NCBI GenBank assembly: GCA_964419605.1
Contig: CAYQQM010000014.1
Span: forward strand, 8,271-72,270
Direction of reading: 5' to 3'
Origin: JABFXX01 sp964419605
GTDB lineage: Bacteria > Myxococcota_A > Polyangia > Haliangiales > Haliangiaceae
DNA length: 64,000 bases
The position numbers and the translations under genes were made by a program. Within the stretch, counting starts at the first letter, position 1. Each line of letters opens with the position of its first letter. This document shows, in pieces, positions 35,126-45,764 of the stretch. The notes under the pieces were generated by a model. It saw nothing but the letters and a program-made list of their open reading frames with translations. It was not told the DNA's origin and did not search any database.

Positions 35126-37744
35126 CTATTCGCCGATAAGCAAGCGCTGGAGCTGGCCCAACCTCTCGTCGTAGCCGCCGGCCTTCCGGTACCAGCGGAT
35201 CGCTGCCTCCGCGTGGCTGCGCGCTTTGGCGGAACTACGTTCTGCCCAGCGTTTTGCGAGCGTCGCGTGAACGAAGGCGCGCCTGCGCTCGAGCACCGGA
35301 AGGTCCTTCAACGCGGCGAGCGCAGCATGCCATGCCTGAGTCGACTCCAAATTGCGGCCTAGCTCGTGCTCACCGAGGGCGACCATCACCCATGCATCGG
35401 CAGCGTAGCCCTGATACCACCAGTCCTCTGCCGCCGATAGCTCACGCGCCAGCGTGCGCATCGCGGTCCGTGCGGCTGCGATTCTCACGCGATCCGTAGA
35501 AACCATGTCTAGGTATGCACCTGCGATTCGCGACGGATAGAGATCGGTGTTCGTGCGCGCGATCGTCATCGCCGCCAGCGCGCGTGGAGCATCGTCGCGA
35601 TCGATGGCGAGCCAGCCCTCCTCATACGCGCACTGCGCCCGTAGCTGTGGATGCCACGCAGGGATGGCGCCGCATGTTTGGGCAAAGGCGCGGGCGGACC
35701 GGGTGGGATCTGGTGTGAATAGTGCCAGCTGAATGCGAGCTTTGACGGTGGTCGGATGGTCGGAGCCAAGTTGCGATTCCTGACTGTCCAAAGCCCGTCG
35801 ACTGAGTTCAAATCGCCGCGCAGGCTCGTCTTCCACCAACGCGAGGTTTTGCAGCACAACGGCGAGCTCGATGTCTTGGGAGCGATCGCCCAGTGGTGGA
35901 CGCCACACAGCGAGCGCTTGCCGAAGTAGGTCCCGGGCAACAGCCAGGTCATTGCTGACAATGCGCCCAATCGCTAGGTTGTTATAGAGCAGCGCGCGAG
36001 CGAATCGACCGGGTGGGCCAGTACGAATCGCGACGTCTTCGACGAGCTTTCGTTCGCGGTCTGGCGGCTTGAAATCCTCTTCGCGCGAGGCGACGAACCA
36101 TGCTCGAGCGTACGCTTCCACGGCCAGGGCGTCGTCGCCAACACGTAGCGCGTCGTGAAACGACCGATCCAACAGCTCCCACGCCGAACTGTTGTCCGCC
36201 AATGCGTGCGCCCACCCTTGAACCATCGTCGCCCGAGCCAATAGAGGCATGTAGCCAGTTCCTTTGGCCGCTACAGCCGCTGCGGTTGCAACGTCAATGG
36301 CGCGCGGGCTGGCCGCCAACGCTAGCATGCGAGCCCGTTCCACAGCAGCCGCCACATCGCTGACCTTGACCGCAACACCCTGCGGTGGCGGAGGGACCGT
36401 GAGCGAATCTTCGGCAGCACAGCCCGCTGCGCTCGGGAGCGAGCGAGCACCGATCAACGCACTTTCCAATTTATCCGCAGTTACTTCGGTTGCGATTTCG
36501 ATCGCCGCTGCGAATGCGGCTTCGGAACGGCTCAAACATCTCAAACGCTGTTCGTACAACGCAGATGGTAGTATGCCGCGGTGGTAGGCGAGGCACGCGT
36601 CTTTACGCGCGGTGGCCCACGCAGTTCCGTAATTGGTCAGTTCGCCGATGAGCCGATTGGCCTCGTGAGCGCCGAACGGACCTAGGCTTCTCAAGTGGGT
36701 CGCAACGCTTTGGCGCGCGGCAGGGTTCCAGATCGTTGAGATATAGCGGACCGCATCGTCGCACCGCGGGCCGGGTGGCGCCGTAGATCGCGCTTGACCG
36801 ATCGCGAACGCCAGCGCGACGCCGCTGGCGGTCGCGACAACGACTCCACGGCGGCGCCAGCGCCGAATCGGATCGTTGTCCAACGCCGCTGCTAACGCAT
36901 CCATGGTCGGAAATCTGGAGGAAGGATCTACGGCCGTGCCACGGTCAAGAATCGCGTCGAGCCAACGCGGGATCGAACGCGCCCCAGCGCCCTGCAACGC
37001 CTCGCGCAGCGACGTACAACATGCGTATTGATCCGCCGCCGGTGTCACAGTCTTGCCAGCAGCCTGCTCAGGCGCCATATAGCGCGGCGTGCCCGCGATA
37101 CCGCTCGCGGTCGCCTCCCCCACCGCCAGGCCAAAATCCAGCACGCGAACTCGACCGTCCTCGCCCCGAATCGCATTTTCGGGCTTGAAATCGCGGTGGA
37201 TCACTCCAGCGCGATGCGCCGCTCCAAGTCCGGCGCAGACCTGGCGATACACGTGCACGATCTCTCGGGTGGAATGTTCCCCTTGGGTGAGCTGTCGCAA
37301 CGTCGATCCGCGCACCCATTCCATAACCAGGTAGACTTGGTCGTCGATCACTCCGACGTCGAAGATCGAAACGACATTGGGATGAGACAGCTTCGCCAGC
37401 GCCTGACCTTCGCGTTGAATTTGCTCGCGGGCACTTTTTACCGTGGCCCGCACCAGTTTGATCGCGACCCGGCGTTCGAGCTCCGGATCCCACGCGCTCC
37501 ACACCACGCCCATGCCGCCGCTTCCAGCTCGCTCGAGCAGGCGATAGCGACCGATGTCAACGCTGCGATCGCTTGCGAAAAGAGCATTCGCGATTCGAGC
37601 CTTCGCTACCGACCGCGCCAACCGGGTCGGCGCGTCATCCGTTGCGCCGCGCATATCGCTGATCTGCTCGCCCACAGCGTCATCAGCGGGCGCGCCAACC
37701 GCAGACCCCGTTTGTCCAGGCTCATCGAGATCCATGCGCGACAT
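35126..37744 (-). CDS. Ser/Thr protein kinase with membrane helix and TPR-like sensor domain B
   Basis: 872 residues from ATG 37744. Paralogue of kinase A: same kinase motifs (GSGGMGVVWSAWDPELERRV, GVIHRDFKPENAIR, VLDFGLAVGEA, GTPRYMAPEQAAG), the same membrane helix, and a closely similar C-terminal helical domain (LPSAAGCAAEDSL, GYMPLLARATMVQGWAHALA). The N-terminal 60 residues and C-terminal 10 residues are the least conserved. Catalytic residues are intact. Whether A and B phosphorylate the same targets cannot be seen. Confidence 0.9.
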   Translation of the reverse strand: MSRMDLDEPGQTGSAVGAPADDAVGEQISDMRGATDDAPTRLARSVAKARIANALFASDRSVDIGRYRLLERAGSGGMGVVWSAWDPELERRVAIKLVRATVKSAREQIQREGQALAKLSHPNVVSIFDVGVIDDQVYLVMEWVRGSTLRQLTQGEHSTREIVHVYRQVCAGLGAAHRAGVIHRDFKPENAIRGEDGRVRVLDFGLAVGEATASGIAGTPRYMAPEQAAGKTVTPAADQYACCTSLREALQGAGARSIPRWLDAILDRGTAVDPSSRFPTMDALAAALDNDPIRRWRRRGVVVATASGVALAFAIGQARSTAPPGPRCDDAVRYISTIWNPAARQSVATHLRSLGPFGAHEANRLIGELTNYGTAWATARKDACLAYHRGILPSALYEQRLRCLSRSEAAFAAAIEIATEVTADKLESALIGARSLPSAAGCAAEDSLTVPPPPQGVAVKVSDVAAAVERARMLALAASPRAIDVATAAAVAAKGTGYMPLLARATMVQGWAHALADNSSAWELLDRSFHDALRVGDDALAVEAYARAWFVASREEDFKPPDRERKLVEDVAIRTGPPGRFARALLYNNLAIGRIVSNDLAVARDLLRQALAVWRPPLGDRSQDIELAVVLQNLALVEDEPARRFELSRRALDSQESQLGSDHPTTVKARIQLALFTPDPTRSARAFAQTCGAIPAWHPQLRAQCAYEEGWLAIDRDDAPRALAAMTIARTNTDLYPSRIAGAYLDMVSTDRVRIAAARTAMRTLARELSAAEDWWYQGYAADAWVMVALGEHELGRNLESTQAWHAALAALKDLPVLERRRAFVHATLAKRWAERSSAKARSHAEAAIRWYRKAGGYDERLGQLQRLLIGE

Positions 37745-38035
37745 CGCGATACGCTCGCGAGCAGTGTATCGCGCGTGGACCACGATCGGCTGGCCGGTTG
37801 GGCGGCCGATTGGCTCGAATCAGTGCGTCTGAGCGGCCAAGTACGTACATCGCCCCGACCACACGGTGAGGCTCTTGCTGCGGTTGGGGTCGGGCGCGTT
37901 GACCGACCAGGTTGCGCTTTTGGGTCATGCACACTGGTAGTTGACGAACGCCGGGTGGTGTTGCGCGTTTTCTCGCGCCCTACCCGCGGAGGCGACCTCA
38001 CGCAGCGCGCAGGCGAATTGTTCGCAACGAAGAGT
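37745..38035. other. Spacer upstream of the exported protein, no recognised gene
   Basis: Between divergent kinase B and the exported protein. I see no convincing coding frame or RNA gene; it must contain the kinase B promoter. Confidence 0.45.
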
Positions 38036-38052
38036 TGGGTCGCGCAACTACC
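38036..38052 (+). promoter_or_regulatory. Conserved 5' element, copy 3 (core only)
   Basis: TGGGTCGCGCAACTACC shares the core TGGGTNNNGCAACTACC, with identical spacing, with the elements before both ADYC genes. It lies 32 bases before the ATG at 38085. Confidence 0.5.
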
Positions 38053-38084
38053 CGCGATGAACAATGAACAATAAGGAGTTACTG

Positions 38085-39917
38085 ATGATGAGACATCGAG
38101 CGGTTGCTACAGGCCTGTTGGCGGCGTTCGCATTCGGAGGTGCGTGTATCCCTACGAGGGCAGACGAAGACCAGCTGGATAGCCGTCGTCAAGCCAGCGA
38201 GGTCAGGACGACCCAATTACAAATCAAGCGCCCGGTGTTTGAGCAAATGCTGAAACGCGCACTGCAACGCCGGATTTCGGATCAGTGTATGAACCCTATT
38301 GGGCAGCGATTTCTCGACCACATCGATGTGGGGAATGTGCAGCTCGACCAATCGAGTTCGACTGCGATCGCCGTAGTGGTTCCGCTCAACATTTTCGTCG
38401 TGGATCGTTCGGCAGTTCTTGCCGCGCCGAACGACGTTCCGGCTGGTGCCACCACCCCTCTCGCCACCGTGAACCTGAATTTCGAATTGACGATTTCTAA
38501 TGGTGTTTTGGAGCTAAAATACAAGAGCCTGGATCTGGCAGTTATTGCTGCCCTCGTTAACGACTCCGACCGCGCGGACCTTGAATCACAAGTCAAGTCG
38601 AGCATCGGAGTCCTCCCAACGATGGATCTGAACCCGTTTGTAGCGGAGTTAAGCTCTGGCGCTAGCTTCAACACGCTCACGTTAACCGGCGCGTATATCG
38701 CGATTGGGACTGACGCCAGCTCGAGCGCGGACCGACTCGATATCTCGCAATCGTGGGGCCTCTTCATGGGTGGCGCCAACGTCGAACAGATGGCCGCAGA
38801 GGCCCTCCTCAGTCTTCAGGATAAGCCACCGCCTGGCATCACGATCACTTCCACAGCGCATTGGCGGCCGGTGGGTACGCTGCCGCGCGTGGAATTCGAG
38901 ATTAGAGGGCGCCGCGGGTTGCCGGATCCGTTTCCTGGATACGCCGATCTTGTTATCAACGCTAGATCCGATTTTTCGGTGGTCAATGGGTCGGCGTTAA
39001 GGAGCACGATTCATTGGGACATTTCGAACATCGAAATTCACTCGAATGTCGGCGGAATTTTGGAAGCGGGAGCCGAAGCCCTGGCCGAAGAAATAGTCAT
39101 TCCGGAGATCCAGAACCAGGTCAAAGCGGCGTTCGATCCTTCAGAGTTCGGCGCGACGCGCATCGACGACAATACATTCTATACGGATAAACCACTGAAG
39201 CCATTTGGCTTTTCGGGCTCGAGTTTCAGATACGATAGCTTGATCGCGACGCCGGAAGGAATGACGCTCGGTGGTGCGGTTTGGTTGCCGGAGGATCCTG
39301 GCCTGGAAACCGTGGACCCGACCATCGGTGGATTCCGGGGTCAGCTCGACTCACTTGCTGCTTTTGGCTGTCCTCCACCCATTGCTGCGGTTCGCAGGGG
39401 GGCCACCATCGATAAGGTAAGCGCAACCGCGGGAATCGGAGTGAGCGGGCTAGGGAGGGCGAAAGTCTGCAGCTTCGAGTACATCCCCGAAGACGACCTA
39501 TTGCGATCTCTGACCACGATCAACGAAGACAAAACTGCGGTCAGCGTGACCCTGCCAGGCGAACTACTGGCGGTGTATACGCAACCGATTCAGCTACTCC
39601 TCAAAACCACCCGGGGAGTGCGACTGTTCAACCTCGGTGCCCCACCTCAGCCGGCGGTCGACGACAACGGTGTTGTAACCAACGCTGTGGTTGAGGGTAT
39701 CGATACCTGTAAGTACGTGGACCCGGAGTGGTGGAAAGGTCCCCCCGGTTCCAGAGTGATCGACATCATCACGACTCAGCCCGGAATCGATGATGGCCCG
39801 GGAATCCCACCCATCGACGGCGGTGGCGGTGTGGTAAAGCGTCCCGGCGGTGTCGTGCACCGCCCCAGTGGTGCGGCGAATGCGCCCGCCGTGCTGGGCG
39901 TGAGCGTGGCGAGATAA
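38085..39917 (+). CDS. Large exported protein of unknown function
   Basis: About 610 residues from ATG 38085, placed 6 bases after AAGGAG. An ATG at 38064 lies in the same frame but has no ribosome-binding site. Signal peptide ending FAFGGACIPT, possibly lipidated at the Cys. The body is beta-rich with no family I recognise. It includes LQIKRPVFEQMLKRALQRRI, TATVNLNFELTIS-like strands (ATVNLNFELTISNGVLELKY), and a Cys pair late in the protein. The C-terminus is Gly/Pro-rich (GIPPIDGGGGVVKRPGG). Located directly before ftsZ with 77 bases between, but probably not functionally linked. Confidence 0.7.
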   Translation: MMRHRAVATGLLAAFAFGGACIPTRADEDQLDSRRQASEVRTTQLQIKRPVFEQMLKRALQRRISDQCMNPIGQRFLDHIDVGNVQLDQSSSTAIAVVVPLNIFVVDRSAVLAAPNDVPAGATTPLATVNLNFELTISNGVLELKYKSLDLAVIAALVNDSDRADLESQVKSSIGVLPTMDLNPFVAELSSGASFNTLTLTGAYIAIGTDASSSADRLDISQSWGLFMGGANVEQMAAEALLSLQDKPPPGITITSTAHWRPVGTLPRVEFEIRGRRGLPDPFPGYADLVINARSDFSVVNGSALRSTIHWDISNIEIHSNVGGILEAGAEALAEEIVIPEIQNQVKAAFDPSEFGATRIDDNTFYTDKPLKPFGFSGSSFRYDSLIATPEGMTLGGAVWLPEDPGLETVDPTIGGFRGQLDSLAAFGCPPPIAAVRRGATIDKVSATAGIGVSGLGRAKVCSFEYIPEDDLLRSLTTINEDKTAVSVTLPGELLAVYTQPIQLLLKTTRGVRLFNLGAPPQPAVDDNGVVTNAVVEGIDTCKYVDPEWWKGPPGSRVIDIITTQPGIDDGPGIPPIDGGGGVVKRPGGVVHRPSGAANAPAVLGVSVAR

Positions 39918-39994
39918 ATCGCCGCTTTTGGTCAAAAACTTGCCATTCTGGATCTCTCACTTTCATATGGGGGTACCCAGGGGGCAACGAAACC

Positions 39995-41413
<1,419 letters not shown>

Positions 41414-41489
41414 ACCTGCAAAAACAGTGCTCTCGTCGGGGAAGTGATAGTACGCCCCAGAGCAACCCTGACCTGGGCTGTCCCCGAAG

Positions 41490-42062
41490 ATGCTAACCGA
41501 GACCGCCGCGCGCTGGTTGCTCGTACTCCATACGGTTCTCGGCGTCGCTGCGGTCGGCGCCGCGACTCACCTGGTGATTTGGCTGCGCCGCTTCGGGCGA
41601 GGCCGCGGAACGCGGCGTGGAGTACTGCGATTTGGTTGGGTAACGCTGGTGCTTCAGGTGGCGGCGTTTGGTGTCGGCATGGTGATGTACCCGACCTACA
41701 AGGTAGAAGTTCGCGCCGCGTACTTAGAAAACGCGAGCGCACTGGTGGCGGCACAAGAAGCGCGCCAGGCTGCGACCGCGCAGATAATGATCCGCGAGCA
41801 TGGAACGCCCGCAAATGCATCCCTACCGATGGATTTGGTCCGGAGCGCGGCGCAAGCCGCCCGCTGGTTCGATGTCAAGGAGCACTGGGTCGCACTGGGA
41901 ATTCTCGTCTCGGCGGCGCTGCTGCTCATCCTGTCGCGCTGGCCGCCGGACCGCCAACCGGCTGTTACCACCACGGCGACCGCTCTTGCTGCCTTATCTG
42001 CAGCCACGTTGTGGCTCGCCGCCGTAATTGGGATCCTCACAACCTCGTGGCGCGCGGTGTAA
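41490..42062 (+). CDS. Four-helix membrane protein, unknown
   Basis: 190 residues with four probable membrane helices: WLLVLHTVLGVAAVGAATHL, GWVTLVLQVAAFGVGMVMYP, HWVALGILVSAALLLILS and ALAALSAATLWLAAVIGILT. A soluble helical loop of about 60 residues follows helix 2 (KVEVRAAYLENASALVAAQE). The layout resembles small uncharacterised integral membrane proteins. A lipoprotein gene follows after 19 bases on the same strand. Confidence 0.65.
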   Translation: MLTETAARWLLVLHTVLGVAAVGAATHLVIWLRRFGRGRGTRRGVLRFGWVTLVLQVAAFGVGMVMYPTYKVEVRAAYLENASALVAAQEARQAATAQIMIREHGTPANASLPMDLVRSAAQAARWFDVKEHWVALGILVSAALLLILSRWPPDRQPAVTTTATALAALSAATLWLAAVIGILTTSWRAV

Positions 42063-42081
42063 TCCGTGTTACCAATTCCTT

Positions 42082-42393
42082 ATGCGGATTGTTCTTGCCT
42101 CCCTCGCATTGTCTACGGCATGCAGTAGTCCTCCAAAGAAGCAGAGTTCCAACTTCAATGAGGGGCTCGATGTTCCGGCAAGCTGCTGTTGCAAGACCAT
42201 TCCGGTCACGGCAGAGAAGGAACTGATTCCGGTTTTTACGCTCGAGGGCCGCATGGACTGCTCGGCAAAAAAGGGCGACTGCGTCGACGATGTGCAGTGC
42301 AACGGCATCTCCAACTCCGCACCGGAATCGGACAACGGAGTGCCTCCCCCTCCGGCAATCGAACCGGCGAAACAGCCCGTAGGAATTCCCTAG
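42082..42393 (+). CDS. Small Cys-rich lipoprotein
   Basis: 103 residues from ATG 42082 with lipoprotein signal LASLALSTAC. The mature part has SCCCKTIPV, MDCSAKKGDCVDDVQCNG, i.e. six Cys that could form disulphides or bind metal, and a Pro-rich end. No known family. Its stop abuts the convergent aroE stop with no gap. Confidence 0.65.
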   Translation: MRIVLASLALSTACSSPPKKQSSNFNEGLDVPASCCCKTIPVTAEKELIPVFTLEGRMDCSAKKGDCVDDVQCNGISNSAPESDNGVPPPPAIEPAKQPVGIP

Positions 42394-43227
42394 TTACGAC
42401 GCAAGACTTTGGTCGAGTGCGCGCCGCATCTCGGCGATCGGCGCATCTGTTCCGGTCCACAACGCAAACGCGCGCGCTCCCTGGTGGACGAGCATCGCTC
42501 GTCCATCGATCACCGCATGGCCTCGGTCGCGAGCCCGATCGAGCAGCAGCGTCGCTCGATTGTAAATCAGCGTTGCGATCCATGCCCGCTTCGGCAGTTC
42601 CGCGAGCGGTAGCGCATCAACAAACGCTGATTCTAGACTTGAATCGAGCCCGGTCGGTGTGCAATCGACCACGAGGTCCGCTTCGGCAAACGCAGTGCCG
42701 ACTGTGTCGAAAGGTTGGGTCTGAATCCAATCGGCGGGCGACCGCGAAATCACGTCGATCCGTGCGCCCTCCGCCGCAACGGCATATGCAATCGCGCGCG
42801 CCGCACCGCCTGCACCGAGGACCACGACCCGAGTACCGCGCAGTGCAAAGCCGGCGTCGCGCAAGGCATCGGTGAAACCAGCGGCATCGGTGTTGTGCCC
42901 CACGAGACGTTCGCCTTCCAGGGCCAGGCAATTCACCGCCCCAGTCGCCCGGGCAGCAGCGTCGACGCGATCGCACAGTTGATATGCGTCGACTTTGTGC
43001 GGAATCGTAACGCTTGCGCCGAGCATCGGTTGTGCGCGTAACTCTGCGACTGCCGGCGCCAATTCCCCCGGCGGTATCGCTAGCGGAACCATTTCAGCGT
43101 CGAGCCCTACGGCGCGGAACGCCGCATTCATCATCGCTGGACTTTTGGAGTGGGAAATCGGCCACCCGATCACCGCGGCGCGCCGCGTCATTGGGGGGAG
43201 GGTCCATGCCGAGTTGTCAGGGATCAC
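42394..43227 (-). CDS. aroE: Shikimate dehydrogenase
   Basis: 277 residues from GTG 43227, which has AAAGGGA upstream and overlaps the xseA stop. An ATG at 43191 would give the more usual short N-terminus. Shikimate-binding ISHSKSPAMMN, catalytic Lys in TIPHKVDAYQLCD, catalytic Asp in NTDAAGF, and NADP-binding VVLGAGGAARAIAYA. It reduces 3-dehydroshikimate in aromatic amino-acid synthesis. Translational coupling to xseA is likely. Confidence 0.94.
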   Translation of the reverse strand: MIPDNSAWTLPPMTRRAAVIGWPISHSKSPAMMNAAFRAVGLDAEMVPLAIPPGELAPAVAELRAQPMLGASVTIPHKVDAYQLCDRVDAAARATGAVNCLALEGERLVGHNTDAAGFTDALRDAGFALRGTRVVVLGAGGAARAIAYAVAAEGARIDVISRSPADWIQTQPFDTVGTAFAEADLVVDCTPTGLDSSLESAFVDALPLAELPKRAWIATLIYNRATLLLDRARDRGHAVIDGRAMLVHQGARAFALWTGTDAPIAEMRRALDQSLAS

Positions 43228-44578
43228 GAGTTCCCTTTACCGTAACATCGACCGAGCCTCGAGCAAGTCGAACGACTAATGCATCGCCCGCCGCTACCTG
43301 AGAGGCGATGCGCACAATCGCGTTGTCGCGCATGACCACGGCATATCCACGGTCGAGAACCGCCAGCGGAGACAGGGCTGACATCTGCGCGGCGAGCTGG
43401 GTGAGGGTCGATCGGCGCTCGGCAAGTACGTCCCGGATCGCCTGGTCGCGACGTCCCACAAGGGAATCTACCTCTCGGTGAGCCCTCGCCACTCGCGCCC
43501 CAGGGTGAGCCGAGACCAATTGGCGGGTTAGCTCCCCGAGCGTCGTAGCCGATCGGGCGATTTGCGCGCGCGGATGCAGATGCGCCAATCGGTGCGCCAG
43601 GTTGTGGAGGTCGCTCTGTGCCCTCGTTACCCAGCGCTCCCAGCACACGTCCATAGCAACGCTCGAACGGTCGAGGTCGTGATGTGCACGCTGAATCAGA
43701 AGGCGCAATTCGCGATCCAGCCTTTTCCGCTCTTTCGCGATTTGATCAAAAATCACGTGCCCGTCTGGCACCGCGAGCTCGGCAGCCGCAGTGGGTGTGG
43801 AAGCACGAGCATCGGCAGCCAGGTCGGCCAACGACAAATCGATTTCGTGCCCCACAGCGCTGATCACGGGCACGGGACAGCGCGCAATCGTCCGAACGAC
43901 CCGCTCGTGGTTAAACGCGGTCAAGTCGGTCGCGGCACCGCCGCCACGGCCGATAATCAGCACATCGACCCCCGCGCGAACGACCATCGCCATTCCCTGC
44001 ACGAGCTGATGCGGCGCGCTGGCGCCCTGCACCGCGGCATCTGCGATGAGGATCGGCGTTGGTAACCGGCGTTGGACGGTGCGAATGATGTCGTGAATGG
44101 CCGCGCCGGTGCGCGAGGTCACGACTCCAATTCGCCGCGGAAACCGCGGCAGCGGCCGCTTGCGCTCTTGCGAAAAAATCCCTTCCGCTGCCAACTTGAG
44201 CTTGAGTTGTTGCAGCGCGAGCGCTTCAGCGCCTACCCCTGCAGGTTCCGCAAAGTCGACGTAAACCTGCATCTTCCCATCGCGCTCATAGACACCGACG
44301 CGACCGCGAACTCGGACGCGTTGCCCCGGCTCAAGGCGAAACGGCAACCGGGTGGCGTCCCTTCCCCACATCACCGCAGGCACCACGGCCGACTGATCGC
44401 GCAGGGAAAAGTACACGTGTCCGGAGGCTGGCTGCGATACTTGCGTAACTTCGCCTTCGATCCAGAGTACTCCCATGGCATCGAGGGCTCGCCCGGTAAG
44501 ACGAACCAGCTCTGCGACACCTATGGGCTTGTCGCGCGTACTTAGGGGCGCACCGGGCACGGCGCCTGACCGTACCAC
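43217..44578 (-). CDS. xseA: Exodeoxyribonuclease VII large subunit
   Basis: 453 residues. N-terminal OB-fold (VLWIEGEVTQVSQPASGHVY, FSLRD), then the catalytic domain with PRRIGVVTSRTGAAIHDIIR, IIGRGGGAATDLTAFN, VISAVGHEIDLSLADLAAD, RASTPTAAAELAVP, and the C-terminal LAVLDRGYAVVMR. Cuts single-stranded DNA together with XseB, which is not found in this window. First gene of a pair with aroE (11-bp overlap). Confidence 0.95.
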   Translation of the reverse strand: MVRSGAVPGAPLSTRDKPIGVAELVRLTGRALDAMGVLWIEGEVTQVSQPASGHVYFSLRDQSAVVPAVMWGRDATRLPFRLEPGQRVRVRGRVGVYERDGKMQVYVDFAEPAGVGAEALALQQLKLKLAAEGIFSQERKRPLPRFPRRIGVVTSRTGAAIHDIIRTVQRRLPTPILIADAAVQGASAPHQLVQGMAMVVRAGVDVLIIGRGGGAATDLTAFNHERVVRTIARCPVPVISAVGHEIDLSLADLAADARASTPTAAAELAVPDGHVIFDQIAKERKRLDRELRLLIQRAHHDLDRSSVAMDVCWERWVTRAQSDLHNLAHRLAHLHPRAQIARSATTLGELTRQLVSAHPGARVARAHREVDSLVGRRDQAIRDVLAERRSTLTQLAAQMSALSPLAVLDRGYAVVMRDNAIVRIASQVAAGDALVVRLARGSVDVTVKGTRDP

Positions 44579-44634
44579 CTCGTTTCGCCTGTGGGGTCAT
44601 CCGCAGGTAGCGTGGTGTCGCGAGGAACGGTACG

Positions 44635-45747
44635 ATGGAGGTGTTCGCGATGGCCGACCCTTTGCCCATTGAGCCCGGTGCGCCTGTTCCCAGAGGCTCA
44701 ATCGATCCCGAGCTTGTCCGCCTCAGCCGGCCGCAGCCGAAAGTAGGCCTCATTACCGCGGCCGGACTTGTGTTTCTCTGCGGCTACTTCGTCGTTCGAT
44801 TGACGCCCGACCGACATTTTGCAGCGAGTCCTTCAGGTCCGCAGAAGGTAACGCCCGCGGAAGTCGCCGATGGCAAAGTACCGATCGATCGCTACGTCCA
44901 GTTAGAGACCGCTCAGCCACTATGGGCCCAGGCCATTCGTACTGCGACCTCGCCGGGCAGCCTGGGTTTGCGAACCGCCCCGATTCGCGCTTCGGGCGAT
45001 CGAGTTTGGATCGCCATGCCGGGTGACGGTTGGGAGCGACCCGGACTGGGAGTATATGTCGGACGACTGCGAAGACTTTCGGATCTGCCGTTTGCCGCAT
45101 CCATCGCCGCATTTTCACAACGACAAGCACGACTCTCGTTTGCCACAGCAGAAGCCGTGCGGGCGGGATTCAAAACGGGAACGGTGCGAGATGTATCAGG
45201 GGACCCCATTGCGGCAAACGACAGCACCCGGGTTGCATTCGAGGTGGTCGATTCGACCATGGCGGTGGTAGTGGGCACAAAAAATGACCGATTGCCCTCG
45301 GCAGAGGCTTGGGCCGCTGCACTTCAAGCCGCCGGCATCATCGCAGTCGGCGAACCGCAAATTGGCGATCATGCCGTCCGCATCCGCGTTGCGATCGACA
45401 ACGGACTTGCCGGACTGAATACCAAGTTGCAAGCCTCAAAACTTTGGGCGGCTCGAGGGGAGCCTGTAACGCACCACTACGATACGACCTGGGCAGACCT
45501 GAAACGCTCGCCACCAACAGGATTTGCCATCGGCGAAACGCTCGTTCCAAACGACCAACTCGACCTTGTTGGACTGTACGTCGCTCGCGCGATTCCAAGC
45601 GGCGCATATGTTGTCCTCGTCGGCGAGCAGCCGGACGATTATTGGTACGTGCAACCCATCACCATCTGCCTTGCGGCCCTCGGAGTATTGTTCGGATTTG
45701 CGCTATTCCGCGCTGTGAAACGCGATCTGTTGCCAACCGCTGCGTAG
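44635..45747 (+). CDS. Membrane protein with large extracytoplasmic domain, unknown
   Basis: 370 residues from ATG 44635; an in-frame ATG at 44650 is an alternative. Helix 1 at about 36-53 (VGLITAAGLVFLCGYFVV) and helix 2 near the C-terminus (ITICLAALGVLFGFALF), with about 280 residues between. The central domain is predicted alpha/beta (RVWIAMPGDGWERPGLGVYV; VRIRVAIDNGLAGLNTKLQA). No family recognised. It ends 17 bases before cysS on the same strand. Confidence 0.65.
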   Translation: MEVFAMADPLPIEPGAPVPRGSIDPELVRLSRPQPKVGLITAAGLVFLCGYFVVRLTPDRHFAASPSGPQKVTPAEVADGKVPIDRYVQLETAQPLWAQAIRTATSPGSLGLRTAPIRASGDRVWIAMPGDGWERPGLGVYVGRLRRLSDLPFAASIAAFSQRQARLSFATAEAVRAGFKTGTVRDVSGDPIAANDSTRVAFEVVDSTMAVVVGTKNDRLPSAEAWAAALQAAGIIAVGEPQIGDHAVRIRVAIDNGLAGLNTKLQASKLWAARGEPVTHHYDTTWADLKRSPPTGFAIGETLVPNDQLDLVGLYVARAIPSGAYVVLVGEQPDDYWYVQPITICLAALGVLFGFALFRAVKRDLLPTAA

Positions 45748-45764
45748 CTGTCTACAACCCCGCT

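Larger units (their letters stand above)
29431..37744. repeat. Tandem duplication of a two-gene unit (ADYC lipoprotein and convergent kinase-TPR gene)
   Basis: Unit A (about 29431-33377) and unit B (about 33710-37744) have the same order and orientation. Each has a conserved leader, a plus-strand ADYC lipoprotein and a convergent minus-strand kinase-TPR gene. The kinases are closely similar along their full length, while the lipoproteins have diverged and B gained a linker. Confidence 0.85.

Noticed and set aside
45309..45764. N-terminal extension of cysS by about 150 residues
   Set aside because: It overlaps the membrane-protein gene at 44635-45747 in another frame, and the CysRS family starts at the GTG at 45765.
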